A stretch of 64,000 bases of DNA from Sinosporangium siamense (lineage in GTDB: Bacteria > Actinomycetota > Actinomycetes > Streptosporangiales > Streptosporangiaceae): NCBI RefSeq assembly GCF_016863435.1, contig NZ_BOOW01000055.1:1-64000 (forward strand), read 5' to 3'. A model generated the notes under the pieces. That model did no database searches, had not been told where the DNA came from, and saw only the letters and a program-made list of their open reading frames with translations. The translations under genes and the position numbers were made by a program. This document shows positions 24,384-31,796 of this stretch, piece by piece. Position 1 is the first letter of the stretch, and every line of letters starts with the position of its first letter.

Positions 24384-25246
24384 GAAAGCTCGGGAGCGCC
24401 CGCGGCGGAGCCGAGCCACTCTTTCTCAATCTTGGCCAGGTCGCCGTTGGCCTTGAGCTTGTCGATCGCCTGGTTGACGCAGCCGACCAGCGGGTTGCCC
24501 TTCTGGAAGACCAGGCCGAACTCCTCGCCCGCCGTGCCCGTCGCGTTGAACTGGCCGACGATCTTGGAGTTTTCCACCTGGGCGGCGGTCACGAAGAACG
24601 CGGTCGGCAGGTCGACCACGAGCGCTTCGACCTGCTTGTTCTTCAACGCGTTGATGGCGTCGATCTGCTCGTTGTAGACGTTGGGGTCCTGGGACGGCTT
24701 GATCACGTCCTTGATCGCCTGCAGCGCCGTGGTGCCGACCTGCACCCCGATCTTGGCGTCCTTCAGCGAGGCGAGGTCCTTGGCGTCCGCGTACTTGCCG
24801 CCCTCGACGGCGACGACGGCCTGCTTGACGGCGTAGTAGCCCTTGCTGAAATCAACCGCCTTGGCACGGTCCGGCGTGATCGAGACCTGGTTGACGTCGA
24901 AGTCGAACTGCTTGGCCCCCGGGGCGAACGCCGTGTCGAACTTCACGACGCTCCAGGCCACCTCGTCCCGCTGGAACCCGAGCTCACCCGCCACCGCGTA
25001 GGCGACAGCACTCTCGAACCCCTGCCCGCTGCTCGGATCGTCACCCTTGAACCACGGCTCATAGGCCGGCTTGTCGGTGCCCACGGTGAGCTTGCCCGCG
25101 GTGACCAGCTTGAGCTGGTCCTTTGTGCAGGCGGCCGAACTCGCCGGGCTCGGTGAGGACGCCCCCGTCGTCTCGGCTGCCGGGGCACAGGCCGCCGCCA
25201 CAAGAGCGAGCGCGCCGAGCGCCGACAACATCGCGGGACGAGCCAT
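24380..25246 (-). CDS. Amino acid ABC transporter substrate-binding lipoprotein
   Basis: A 288-residue SBP_bac_3-type binding protein. The N-terminus is a lipoprotein signal: MARPAM then hydrophobic LSALGALALVAAAC with lipobox Cys20. The mature domain has 'LTVGTDKPAYEPWFKGDDP', 'SITPDRAKAVDFSKGYY' and 'KIGVQVGTTALQAIKD', all characteristic of polar amino acid binders. The ATG at 25246 has a GGAGG site; the longer open frame to 25831 is repeat DNA. It heads the importer operon. Confidence 0.92.
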   Translation of the reverse strand: MARPAMLSALGALALVAAACAPAAETTGASSPSPASSAACTKDQLKLVTAGKLTVGTDKPAYEPWFKGDDPSSGQGFESAVAYAVAGELGFQRDEVAWSVVKFDTAFAPGAKQFDFDVNQVSITPDRAKAVDFSKGYYAVKQAVVAVEGGKYADAKDLASLKDAKIGVQVGTTALQAIKDVIKPSQDPNVYNEQIDAINALKNKQVEALVVDLPTAFFVTAAQVENSKIVGQFNATGTAGEEFGLVFQKGNPLVGCVNQAIDKLKANGDLAKIEKEWLGSAAGAPELS

Positions 25247-25399
25247 GAGGTGCCTCCAAGTGCAGGTCAAGCATGAGTAACGGGTGAATTCTACGTGGCG
25301 GGCAAACAGCCGCCCATGCCCCGGCGAGTAATCCCTGTCACCCTTTGTCCGATTGCAACCATCCGAACGGCAGAAGCCCATCGACCCGGGCAGGTCGGC

Positions 25400-25650
25400 G
25401 GGCCTTGCGCGCCGACGACAACCGCCAGGTAGGCCATGCGCGCCGACACAACCGCTAGGTACGGCAGAGCACAACCACCTCAGCAGCCCCCAAGCCATCC
25501 GTGCCAACACAACCGTTAGGTACGGCAGAGCAGAGCCGACCCAGTCAGGCCCCCAAGCCATGAGCGCCGACGACAAGCGCCAGGCACGGCAGAGCACAGC
25601 CATCCCAGACAGGCCCCCAAGCCATGCGCGCCGACGACAACCGCTGGCCC
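25400..25650 (+). repeat. About 62-bp tandem repeats upstream of the importer operon
   Basis: Four to five imperfect copies of a unit containing GCGCCGACGACAACCGC, then TACGGCAGAGC, then CAGGCCCCCAAGCCAT begin near 25408, 25440, 25501, 25564 and 25628. The spacing is about 61-64 bp, except that the first copy is partial. There is no gene here. Confidence 0.75.
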
Positions 25651-25727
25651 CGGCAGCCGGGCGAACATGCGGCCCTCGGTGGCCACTTCTCCGGAGGACG
25701 CCCATCCGGCCCGGACATGCGAAACGC

Positions 25728-25770
25728 GGCCCCGCCCGGCGTGAAACACGCTTGATGGGCGGGACCGCGT
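25728..25770 (-). terminator. Possible hairpin between rplI operon and importer operon
   Basis: The arms GGCCCCGCCC and GGGCGGGACC-type sequences flank a roughly 20-nt loop. They lie downstream of rplI on the minus strand and upstream of the importer operon. Confidence 0.35.
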
Positions 25771-25811
25771 CACTAGGTCTGGCTATGCCGTACAGAGGTC
25801 TGGATCTGGAC

Positions 25812-25832
25812 GATGCACACAGGGTGTGCATC
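25812..25832 (-). terminator. Short perfect hairpin downstream of rplI
   Basis: A perfect 9-bp inverted repeat GATGCACAC and GTGTGCATC with a 3-nt loop. It lies about 155 bp beyond the rplI stop and is a candidate end of the ribosomal operon transcript. Confidence 0.45.
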
Positions 25833-25857
25833 AGTCAGACCACAGCGCCTTTGATTG

Positions 25858-25980
25858 CCCTTGTCCGATGGAGTGTCCCTGTCGGACAGGGCTCCCCGAT
25901 CTATAGGTCGCCCTTGTCAGACAAGGTGCCCTCGACGGACAGGTTGTCTTCGCCAGACCGGTCGCCTATGTCAGACAGAC
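25858..25980 (-). repeat. Array of TGTCNGACA palindromes after rplI
   Basis: Five copies of a palindrome related to CCYTGTCNGACARGG have centres at 25866, 25884, 25919, 25937 and 25973. The intervals are 18, 35, 18 and 36 bp. Two copies (25877-25891, 25912-25926) are perfect 7-1-7 palindromes. The array starts right at the rplI stop codon. Confidence 0.75.
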
Positions 25981-25986
25981 CATGCC

Positions 25987-26433
25987 TTAAGCAGACACAA
26001 CCTCGACGTCGAGCGCAGCGGACACCTCGGGGTGCAGCTTGACGCTGACCCGGTGGGAGCCCAGGCTCTTGATCGCGTTGGCGATCTCGATGCGGCGGCG
26101 GTCGAGCTGCGGGCCACCGGCGGCCTTGACGGCCTCGGCGATGTCGCCCGTGGTGATCGAGCCGAAGAGGCGGCCGGACTCGCCGGCGCGGGTCTTGAGC
26201 TTGACCTTGAGCCCGCCGAGCTGGCCGGCGATCTCCTTGGCGGTGCCGAGGTCACGGATCTCGCGGGCGTCGCGCGCCTTGCGGATCGAGACGATCTGCT
26301 TCTCGCCGCCGCGGGTCCAGCGGATCGCGAAGCCGCGCGGGATCAGGTAGTTGCGGCCGTAGCCGTCCTTGACCTCGACGATGTCGCCGGGGGCGCCCAG
26401 GCCGGAGACCTCAGTCGTGAGAATGAGCTTCAT
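25987..26433 (-). CDS. rplI: 50S ribosomal protein L9
   Basis: A 148-residue protein with the N-terminal L9 domain '[36 protein letters not shown]' in pieces, and the C-terminal rRNA-binding domain '[15 protein letters not shown]'. It binds 23S rRNA domain V near the L1 stalk. The length is canonical. It is the last gene of rpsF-ssb-rpsR-rplI and starts 17 bp after rpsR with a GGAGAC-type site. Confidence 0.97.
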   Translation of the reverse strand: MKLILTTEVSGLGAPGDIVEVKDGYGRNYLIPRGFAIRWTRGGEKQIVSIRKARDAREIRDLGTAKEIAGQLGGLKVKLKTRAGESGRLFGSITTGDIAEAVKAAGGPQLDRRRIEIANAIKSLGSHRVSVKLHPEVSAALDVEVVSA

Positions 26434-26450
26434 GATTGAGACGTCTCCTT

Positions 26451-26687
26451 TCAGCGAGCGGTGCTGGTGTAAGGCAGCAGGGCCATCTCACGGGCGTTCT
26501 TGATAGCAGTCGCCACGTCGCGCTGGTGCTGGGTGCAGTTGCCCGTCACCCGGCGGGCACGGATCTTGCCGCGGTCGGAGATGAACTTCCGCAGCAGCGC
26601 CGTGTCCTTGTAGTCGACGTAGGAGATCTTGTCATGGCAGAACAGGCAAACCTTCTTCTTAGGCTTGCGCAGTGCCGGCTTGGCCAT
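26451..26687 (-). CDS. rpsR: 30S ribosomal protein S18
   Basis: A 78-residue S18 protein with the conserved core '[22 protein letters not shown]'. Cysteines in 'VCLFCHDK' (C14, C17) and 'TGNC' indicate the zinc-binding C+ type. Many actinobacteria carry C+ and C- copies under zinc control, but only this one is visible. It pairs with S6 in the ribosomal platform. A 528-bp repeat-filled spacer separates it from ssb. Confidence 0.97.
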   Translation of the reverse strand: MAKPALRKPKKKVCLFCHDKISYVDYKDTALLRKFISDRGKIRARRVTGNCTQHQRDVATAIKNAREMALLPYTSTAR

Positions 26688-26792
26688 CGTGGTGCTCCTT
26701 TCAGAGCCCCGCCGTAGGGCGGGAATGGTCGCATCGGAAACTGGAATGAACAGTGAATCTGTGGGTCGCGGCCCTTACGGACACGCGGCCCG

Positions 26793-27183
26793 CCCTCGGC
26801 TCCGCCTCAACGGCAGGCCCAGGTCTTGCGGCATGAGCTTCGTCTCAACGGCTAACCCTGGTCTTGCGACCTCGGGTTCTGTCTTAACGGGAGGCCCCAG
26901 GTCGTGCGCCTTGACTCCGTCTTAACGGCGGCCTCTGGTCATGCGACCTCGGCTTCGTCTTAACGACTGGCCCTGGTCTTGCGACCTCGGCTTCGTCTTA
27001 ACGACTAGGCCTGGTCTTGCGGCCTCGGGTTTCGTCTCAACGGCAGGCCCAGGCCTTGCGGCCTCGGCTCCGTCTCAACGGCGGCCTTTGGTCATGCGAC
27101 CTCGGCTCCGTCTCAACGGCGGCCTTTGGTCATGCGACCTCGGCTTCGTCTCAACGGCTAGCCCTGGTCTTGCGACCTCGGCT
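26793..27183 (-). repeat. 38-39 bp tandem repeat (10 copies) between ssb and rpsR
   Basis: Ten copies of a unit with invariant core CGTCT(T/C)AACG have the AACG at 26809, 26847, 26886, 26924, 26962, 27000, 27039, 27077, 27115 and 27153. All spacings are 38 or 39 bp. Each unit also carries GGTCTTGCGACCTCGG or a close variant. The array fills most of the 528-bp ssb-rpsR spacer and would be transcribed within the ribosomal operon. Confidence 0.9.
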
Positions 27184-27185
27184 CA

Positions 27186-27215
27186 GCCGAGCCCCGCCTG
27201 TGGCAGGGCCTCGGC
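27186..27215 (-). terminator. Hairpin at the ssb 3' end
   Basis: The arms GCCGAG and CTCGGC, plus inner GCC/GGC and CCC/GGG pairs, form an imperfect stem immediately after the ssb stop. It could attenuate transcription into the repeat spacer and rpsR. Confidence 0.45.
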
Positions 27216-27842
27216 CTAGAACGGGGGCTCGTCGCTGTAGTCGCCGCCGCCGAAGCCGCCACCCTGGTTGCCGCCGCCACCCTGGTTGCCTCCGCCGAAG
27301 CCACCCTGCTGCTGGTTGCCATAGCCGCCTTGCTGGTTGCCATAGCCACCCTGCTGCTGGTTGCCGCCGCCGAAGCCGCCGCCGCCACCGTAACCACCGC
27401 CGGACTGCGGGGCCGGAGAGGCCGACGCCCACGGGTCTTCGGTGGGTCCGCCGAAGCCGCCGCCGCCACCCTGGCGGGCGGTGCGGTTGACCTTGGCGGT
27501 GGCGTTGCGCAGGGACGGGCCGACCTCGTCGACGTCGACCTCGTAGACGGTGCGCTTCTCGCCTTCCTTGGTCTCGTAAGAGCGCTGCTTAAGCCGCCCC
27601 TGCACGATGACCCGCATGCCGCGCTGGAGGCTCTCGGCGACGTTTTCCGCCGCCTGCCGCCAGATGCTGCACGTCAGGAAGAGGGCCTCGCCGTCCTTCC
27701 ACTCGTTGGTCTGGCGGTCCAGGAACCGCGGAGTGGAGGCGACGCGGAATTGGGCCACGGCCTGCCCCGACGGGGTGAAACGCAGCTCCGGATCGCTGAC
27801 AAGGTTGCCGACGATAGTGATCGTGGTGTCGCCTGCTGCCAT
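27216..27842 (-). CDS. ssb: Single-stranded DNA-binding protein
   Basis: A 208-residue SSB with an OB-fold at residues 1-115 ('[32 protein letters not shown]', '[31 protein letters not shown]' in pieces) and a Gly/Gln-rich intrinsically disordered linker. It ends with the acidic tip SDEPPF, which recruits replication and repair partners. The linker is built of GGYGNQQ-type repeats. It follows rpsF by 76 bp in the ribosomal operon, the normal actinobacterial location of the essential ssb. Confidence 0.96.
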   Translation of the reverse strand: MAAGDTTITIVGNLVSDPELRFTPSGQAVAQFRVASTPRFLDRQTNEWKDGEALFLTCSIWRQAAENVAESLQRGMRVIVQGRLKQRSYETKEGEKRTVYEVDVDEVGPSLRNATAKVNRTARQGGGGGFGGPTEDPWASASPAPQSGGGYGGGGGFGGGNQQQGGYGNQQGGYGNQQQGGFGGGNQGGGGNQGGGFGGGDYSDEPPF

Positions 27843-27918
27843 GGCTCGCTTTCACCTTCCCGCACGGCTTGTGTTGAGAGCTTCAGACTAGGGCCGAGGT
27901 CCGACAGAAAAGCGGACC

Positions 27919-28209
27919 TCAGTGCACGTCGGGACGGAGGACCTTGGTGCGGAGGATGCCCTCGTTAAGGTTGAGCTGACGGTCGAGCTCCTTGACCGTC
28001 GCGGGCTCGGCCGTGAGGTCGATGACGGCGTAGATGCCCTCGGGCTTCTTCGCGATGTCGTAGGACAGCCTGCGGCGGCCCCACACGTCGACCTTCTCCA
28101 CGGTGCCACCGTCGTTGCGCACGACCTGCAGGAACTGGTCGAGCGACGGGGAAACGGTGCGCTCATCGAGCGACGGGTCGAGGATGACCATCACTTCGTA
28201 ACGACGCAT
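27919..28209 (-). CDS. rpsF: 30S ribosomal protein S6
   Basis: A 96-residue S6 with the classic opening '[19 protein letters not shown]' and the core '[32 protein letters not shown]' in pieces. The ATG at 28209 is chosen from the family N-terminus; a GGAGG lies 11 nt upstream. The longer open frame to 28332 is not part of the protein. It is the first gene of rpsF-ssb-rpsR-rplI. S6 binds S18 in the 30S platform. Confidence 0.96.
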   Translation of the reverse strand: MRRYEVMVILDPSLDERTVSPSLDQFLQVVRNDGGTVEKVDVWGRRRLSYDIAKKPEGIYAVIDLTAEPATVKELDRQLNLNEGILRTKVLRPDVH

Positions 28210-28433
28210 GCGAACAACAACCTCCTCTGGACTCTTGCGGTCACGACACCATGTCGTGACAGGAGGACGCCGACGTCTGCCGCGGAGCGGAACCTCTTGT
28301 CGGCCGCTCCCGGGCTCTGGGTGACAACACACCCATCACAACGCAGCGTGGCCAGGCTACCAGCCTCAGGCCGATTGTGTGGCGCGGCGGCTGGGAACAT
28401 CCCAGGAAGAAGGCCATGTAGGGGGTGGTATTC

Positions 28434-28748
28434 ATGCCACACGTCCTAAGGCCCGTCGAGCGCCGGCCCTTCCGGGTGACGCTGAACTCCGACGGGCGCA
28501 GGCACCCGATCGAGAACGCCACCGCGATCGTCACCTTGACCTTCGGCATCGTGGCGCTGGTGACGGGGATCTTCTTCCCCGCCGCTCATATGGTCGCGTC
28601 CTGGCTCGGCTTGCTGGGCTTCTTCGGCGGGTTCCTCTCGCAGTACATCTCCGCCACGACACCGGAGCGCTCGCTCAACATCATGGGTATCGTCACGTCC
28701 TTCGTGGGCGTCGCCACCGGGATCTACCACGGCGGCTTCATTCCGTAA
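28434..28748 (+). CDS. Small polytopic membrane protein
   Basis: A 104-residue protein with three hydrophobic segments: 'TAIVTLTFGIVALVTGIFF', 'MVASWLGLLGFFGGFLSQ' and 'IMGIVTSFVGVATGIYHG'. ATG at 28434 has a GGGGGTGG site 5 nt away; GTG 28425 is the alternative. It is divergent from rpsF. Similar small proteins occur at this position near the ssb operon in other actinomycetes, but I know no function. Confidence 0.6.
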   Translation: MPHVLRPVERRPFRVTLNSDGRRHPIENATAIVTLTFGIVALVTGIFFPAAHMVASWLGLLGFFGGFLSQYISATTPERSLNIMGIVTSFVGVATGIYHGGFIP

Positions 28749-28844
28749 CGCCCTGCCCCGGAGGCCACCCGGAGGACTCGCGAAGGCCCGTGGGAGGACC
28801 CTCGGAGTCCGAGGAGACCCCGGGGGGAGACCCCCTGCCGCCCA

Positions 28845-29250
28845 GGCGCTGTCCACAGGCGAGCCTCACGGCTGAAACGCCGCGCCCCGGAGAGCCCCTC
28901 CAAAGACCTTCCGCAGGCCCCGCAGAGACCCCCGGCCGCACGAGTGCCGTCCACAGGCGAGCCTGGCAGCTGAAACACCGCGCCCCGGAGAGCCACCCCG
29001 ACGGCCCTCCGGCAACCCCGGAGGCCCCCCTGGCCGCACGGGTGCCGTCACAGGCGAGCCTGGCAGCTGAAACACCGCGCCCCGGAGAGCCCCTCCAAAG
29101 ACCTTCCACAGGTCCCGCAGAGACCCCCGGCCGCACGAGTGCCGTCCACAGGCGAGCCTCGCGGCTGAAACGCCATGCCGCCGGAGAGCCACCCCAGAGA
29201 TCCCCCGGCAACTGCTCGGCCGGGCGCTGTCCAGAGGCGGACCTCCCGGC
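28845..29250 (+). repeat. About 98-bp tandem repeats
   Basis: Units containing CACAGGCGAGCCT, then AGCTGAAAC, then GCGCCCCGGAGAGCC have the CACAGGC motif at 28854, 28952, 29049 and 29147, with a degenerate copy at 29232. The period is 97-98 bp. The array lies in the 848-bp spacer between the small membrane gene and the endonuclease IV-like gene. I see no genuine gene: the long open frames here are GC-driven. Confidence 0.85.
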
Positions 29251-29421
29251 CCCACCAGAGCCCCTTCGGAACCCCTCCGAAGGCCCCGCGGAAACCCAGG
29301 AGACTCGGGCGGGAGATCCCATGCCGCCCGGGCGCCATCGGCTGCCTGCGGATGTCGCCCGGGCCATCCTCGGGCAGCCTCGCGGCTCCCCCAGAGCTAC
29401 TCCGGAGACCTCTCGGAGCCC

Positions 29422-29476
29422 GCGAAGGATCCGCGAAGGATCCGCGAAGGATCCGCGAAGGATCCGTGAAGGCTCC
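29422..29476 (+). repeat. 11-bp tandem repeat (GCGAAGGATCC)
   Basis: Four perfect consecutive copies of GCGAAGGATCC and a fifth variant copy (GTGAAGGCTCC) lie end to end, 120 bp upstream of the endonuclease IV-like gene. Confidence 0.9.
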
Positions 29477-29582
29477 GCAGCCCCCGTGACGGACCCCGGC
29501 TGCCTGGGCGCCGGCCGCAGGTGGGCCTCGGGGCTGGAACAGTGATTCGGACCCAAGGCGAGAATCGGTGCTGCTGTTCGGG

Positions 29583-29596
29583 TTAGGCTCACGGCC
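29583..29596 (+). promoter_or_regulatory. Probable leaderless promoter of the nfo-like gene
   Basis: A -10-like TAGGCT sits 8 bp before the ATG, and no ribosome-binding site lies between. This is the arrangement of actinobacterial leaderless transcripts. The same TAGGCT spacing occurs before the MFS gene. Confidence 0.4.
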
Positions 29597-30352
29597 ATGG
29601 TGCGTATCGGAGCTCACGTCGATCAGGACGACCCTCTGGCCCACGCCGCGACTCGCGGCGCCGAGATCGTGCAGTTCTTTCTCGGCGATCCGCAGGGCTG
29701 GAAGGGGCCGGCTGTGCCGGAGGCGGCCGCCGGCCTGCGGGAGTCCGATGTGGACGTCTACATCCACGCCCCTTACGTGATCAACGTGGCGACCGCCAAC
29801 AACCGCATCCGCATCCCCAGCCGCAAGCTGCTGGCGCAGCACCTGAAGGCGGCGGCCGAGCTCGGCGCCAAGGGCCTGGTGGTGCACGGCGGTCACGTCA
29901 ACGCCGGCGACGACCCGCAGGGTGGCTTCGACAACTGGCGCAAGGTGTTCGAGCGGATGGAGTGCCCCATCCCCGTTCTGATCGAGAACACCGCGGGTGG
30001 CGGCAACGCCATGGCGCGCAAGCTTGACCGCATCGCCCGGCTGTGGGACGCGCTCGACGGGTTCGACGTGGGATTCTGCCTCGACACCTGCCACGCCCAC
30101 GCGGGCGGCGAGGAGCTGATCGGCCTGGTCGAGCGGGTGAAGGCGATCACCGGCCGCATCGACCTCGTGCACTGCAACGACTCGCGCGACGCGTTCGACT
30201 CGGGTGCCGACCGGCACGCCAATCTCGGCAACGGGCAGATCGACCCGGAGCTGATCCTCGGCGTGTGCCGGGCTGCGGCGGCCCCTATCGTCGTCGAGAC
30301 CCCGTGGGACGGACAGGCCGACGACATCGCCTACCTACGCAAACACCTCTAG
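29597..30352 (+). CDS. Endonuclease IV-like TIM-barrel AP endonuclease
   Basis: A 251-residue protein of the AP endonuclease 2/deoxyribonuclease IV family. Metal-ligand motifs are visible in order: 'RIGAHVDQ', 'VYIHAPYVIN', 'VVHGGHVNAG', 'VLIENTAGGG', 'GFCLDTCHAHAGG', 'VHCNDSRDAFDSGADRHANLGNGQID' in pieces, and 'PIVVETPWDG'. It is somewhat shorter than E. coli Nfo (285 residues). It would incise DNA at abasic sites in base-excision repair. It stands alone downstream of repeat DNA. ATG 29597 or GTG 29600 is the start, probably leaderless. Confidence 0.88.
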   Translation: MVRIGAHVDQDDPLAHAATRGAEIVQFFLGDPQGWKGPAVPEAAAGLRESDVDVYIHAPYVINVATANNRIRIPSRKLLAQHLKAAAELGAKGLVVHGGHVNAGDDPQGGFDNWRKVFERMECPIPVLIENTAGGGNAMARKLDRIARLWDALDGFDVGFCLDTCHAHAGGEELIGLVERVKAITGRIDLVHCNDSRDAFDSGADRHANLGNGQIDPELILGVCRAAAAPIVVETPWDGQADDIAYLRKHL

Positions 30353-30499
30353 CCCCCGAGCTCGGGACGGCAATCCACAGCCTGTGGATAACTCCCCTGG
30401 ATTAAGAATCGCCCGAAGTGGGTAACGGTTCGCCTGCCGATCCCCTCGACGCAGACGTCGCCGACGGCGAGGGTGAGGGACATTCGCCGCGGGCGGCGC

Positions 30500-30660
30500 A
30501 GGTCGCCACCGGTGCGGCTGCCCTGGCCGCGAGCCGGGGCGGGCGGCGCAGGTCGCACCGGCGCGGCTGCCCTGGACACGGGCCCGGCGGGCATCCCGCA
30601 TGTCCGTCCGACCCCGCTCAGGAAGGCTCACCCCGCTCAGGAAGGCTCACCCCGCCCAGG
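30500..30660 (-). repeat. Direct repeats at the 3' side of the PIG-V-like gene
   Basis: A 35-bp segment GGCGGCGCAGGTCGC...GCGGCTGCCCTGG occurs twice (near 30495 and 30542). A 19-bp unit ACCCCGCTCAGGAAGGCTC occurs two and a half times (about 30611-30660), its last copy overlapping the gene's stop codon. A DnaA-box-like TGTGGATAA lies at 30383-30391. Confidence 0.7.
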
Positions 30661-31777
30661 TCCCCTTGAGGAAGGCGAGGGTGTTGAGCACCGATAGCGG
30701 CGTGATCAGCAGCACATACCCCACCAGCAACCACGGCCGCAGCCGGTTGAGCCGGCCGGGATCGCCCGGCCGCCGGGTGCAGGCCTGCCCGACCGCGATC
30801 CACAGCGGCCACCACAGCAGCGCGGTGCGCGGGATCGACAGGTAGTAGCTGGAAACCAGAAGCGCCCCCACCTGAAGGCCGACGTAGGTGAGTTCGCTCC
30901 ACCGGCGTTTCGCGAGGAGCCACACCACCAAGGCCACCCCGACGATCGCGGCGGCGAGCTCCAGCCGGAACACCCAGGCGAACGTCTCGTCCCTCATGGC
31001 GGCGTTCCAGGTGGTGAGGAACGACTCCCACGGCCACACCAGGTGGCGACCCCACCCGGCCTCCTGGGCGCGGTTCCAGGCGAGCCAGTCGCCCGTCCGC
31101 GTGTACTGGTAGACGGAGTAGGCCACGAGCGGGACGAACGGCACGGCCAGCCAGGCCGCCTGCCGTACAGGGCGATCCGGGTGGGCGCGACCTCCGGTGC
31201 AGAACTCCACGATCAACGCGAGGGCCAGGAACAAGCCGGTGATGCGCACACAGGACGCCCCGGCCCCCAGCAGACCCGCCCACATCCACCTGCGCTGCCG
31301 GGCGGCGAGCCACGCGGGGACGGCGAAGGCGAGGAACAGCGCCTCGCTGTAGCCGGCGAACAGGAACACGGCGGTCGGGCAGACCAGCAGGGCGAACACC
31401 GAGCGCCACCCCGCACCGGGCGGTCCTTCGGACTCGGCGAGCCTGGCCAGGGCGACCATCGCCACCGCGCCGGCCACCAGGGAGATGAGCAGTCCGCTGA
31501 GCGACCAGTCGGGCACCACCGAGGAGACGAGTCTCAACATCAACGGCATGCCCGGGAAGAAGGCGGGGAGCCCGGGGTCCGGTGGTCTGCCCGGTTCGCC
31601 GTCGTAGCCGAACCGCGCGATCGTGATGAACAGCTCGGCGTCCCAGCTCCGCCAGCGATCGAGGAAGTCAAACCCCTCCCCTTTCGCCCACGCTCCGACA
31701 CCGACGACGGTAATCATGATCATGACGAGCCGCGTGCCGAACCATAAGGCCAGCGCTTCACGCGCGGAAGTGATCAT
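30647..31777 (-). CDS. PIG-V-like polytopic mannosyltransferase (copy 1)
   Basis: A membrane protein of about 376 residues with roughly ten hydrophobic segments, resembling the PIG-V/GT-C mannosyltransferase family. An early Asp-containing loop 'FLDRWRSWDAELFITIARFGYDG' is in the position of the GT-C catalytic acid, and 'LPAFFPGMPLMLRL' follows. It would use a polyprenyl-phosphate sugar donor at the outer face of the membrane. The ATG at 31777 follows the paralogue's stop by 19 bp; ATG 31816 is possible. A central segment is almost identical to copy 2. Confidence 0.72.
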   Translation of the reverse strand: MITSAREALALWFGTRLVMIMITVVGVGAWAKGEGFDFLDRWRSWDAELFITIARFGYDGEPGRPPDPGLPAFFPGMPLMLRLVSSVVPDWSLSGLLISLVAGAVAMVALARLAESEGPPGAGWRSVFALLVCPTAVFLFAGYSEALFLAFAVPAWLAARQRRWMWAGLLGAGASCVRITGLFLALALIVEFCTGGRAHPDRPVRQAAWLAVPFVPLVAYSVYQYTRTGDWLAWNRAQEAGWGRHLVWPWESFLTTWNAAMRDETFAWVFRLELAAAIVGVALVVWLLAKRRWSELTYVGLQVGALLVSSYYLSIPRTALLWWPLWIAVGQACTRRPGDPGRLNRLRPWLLVGYVLLITPLSVLNTLAFLKGTWAG

Positions 31778-31796
31778 AAAGGGTGATTGTTCAGGC

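Noticed and set aside
24384-25831. Extended N-terminus of the substrate-binding protein
   Set aside because: The extension is encoded by tandem repeats. The ATG at 25246 starts a clear lipoprotein signal with a GGAGG site.
25400-25985. CRISPR array
   Set aside because: The repeats are imperfect and the whole unit, not just a fixed direct repeat with unique spacers, is repeated. No cas genes are present.
26793-27183. CRISPR-like array between ssb and rpsR
   Set aside because: The period of 38-39 bp covers the complete unit with no unique spacers. It is a minisatellite.
26941-27219. Plus-strand frame encoding 13-residue repeats through the ssb-rpsR spacer
   Set aside because: The frame stays open only because of the 38-39 bp period and lacks a start signal. 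The frame shifts at 38-bp units, so it is not a consistent protein repeat.
28738-29598. Long minus- and plus-strand frames over the 98-bp repeats
   Set aside because: GC-rich repeats keep all frames open. There is no ribosome-binding site, no third-position pattern and no recognisable domain.
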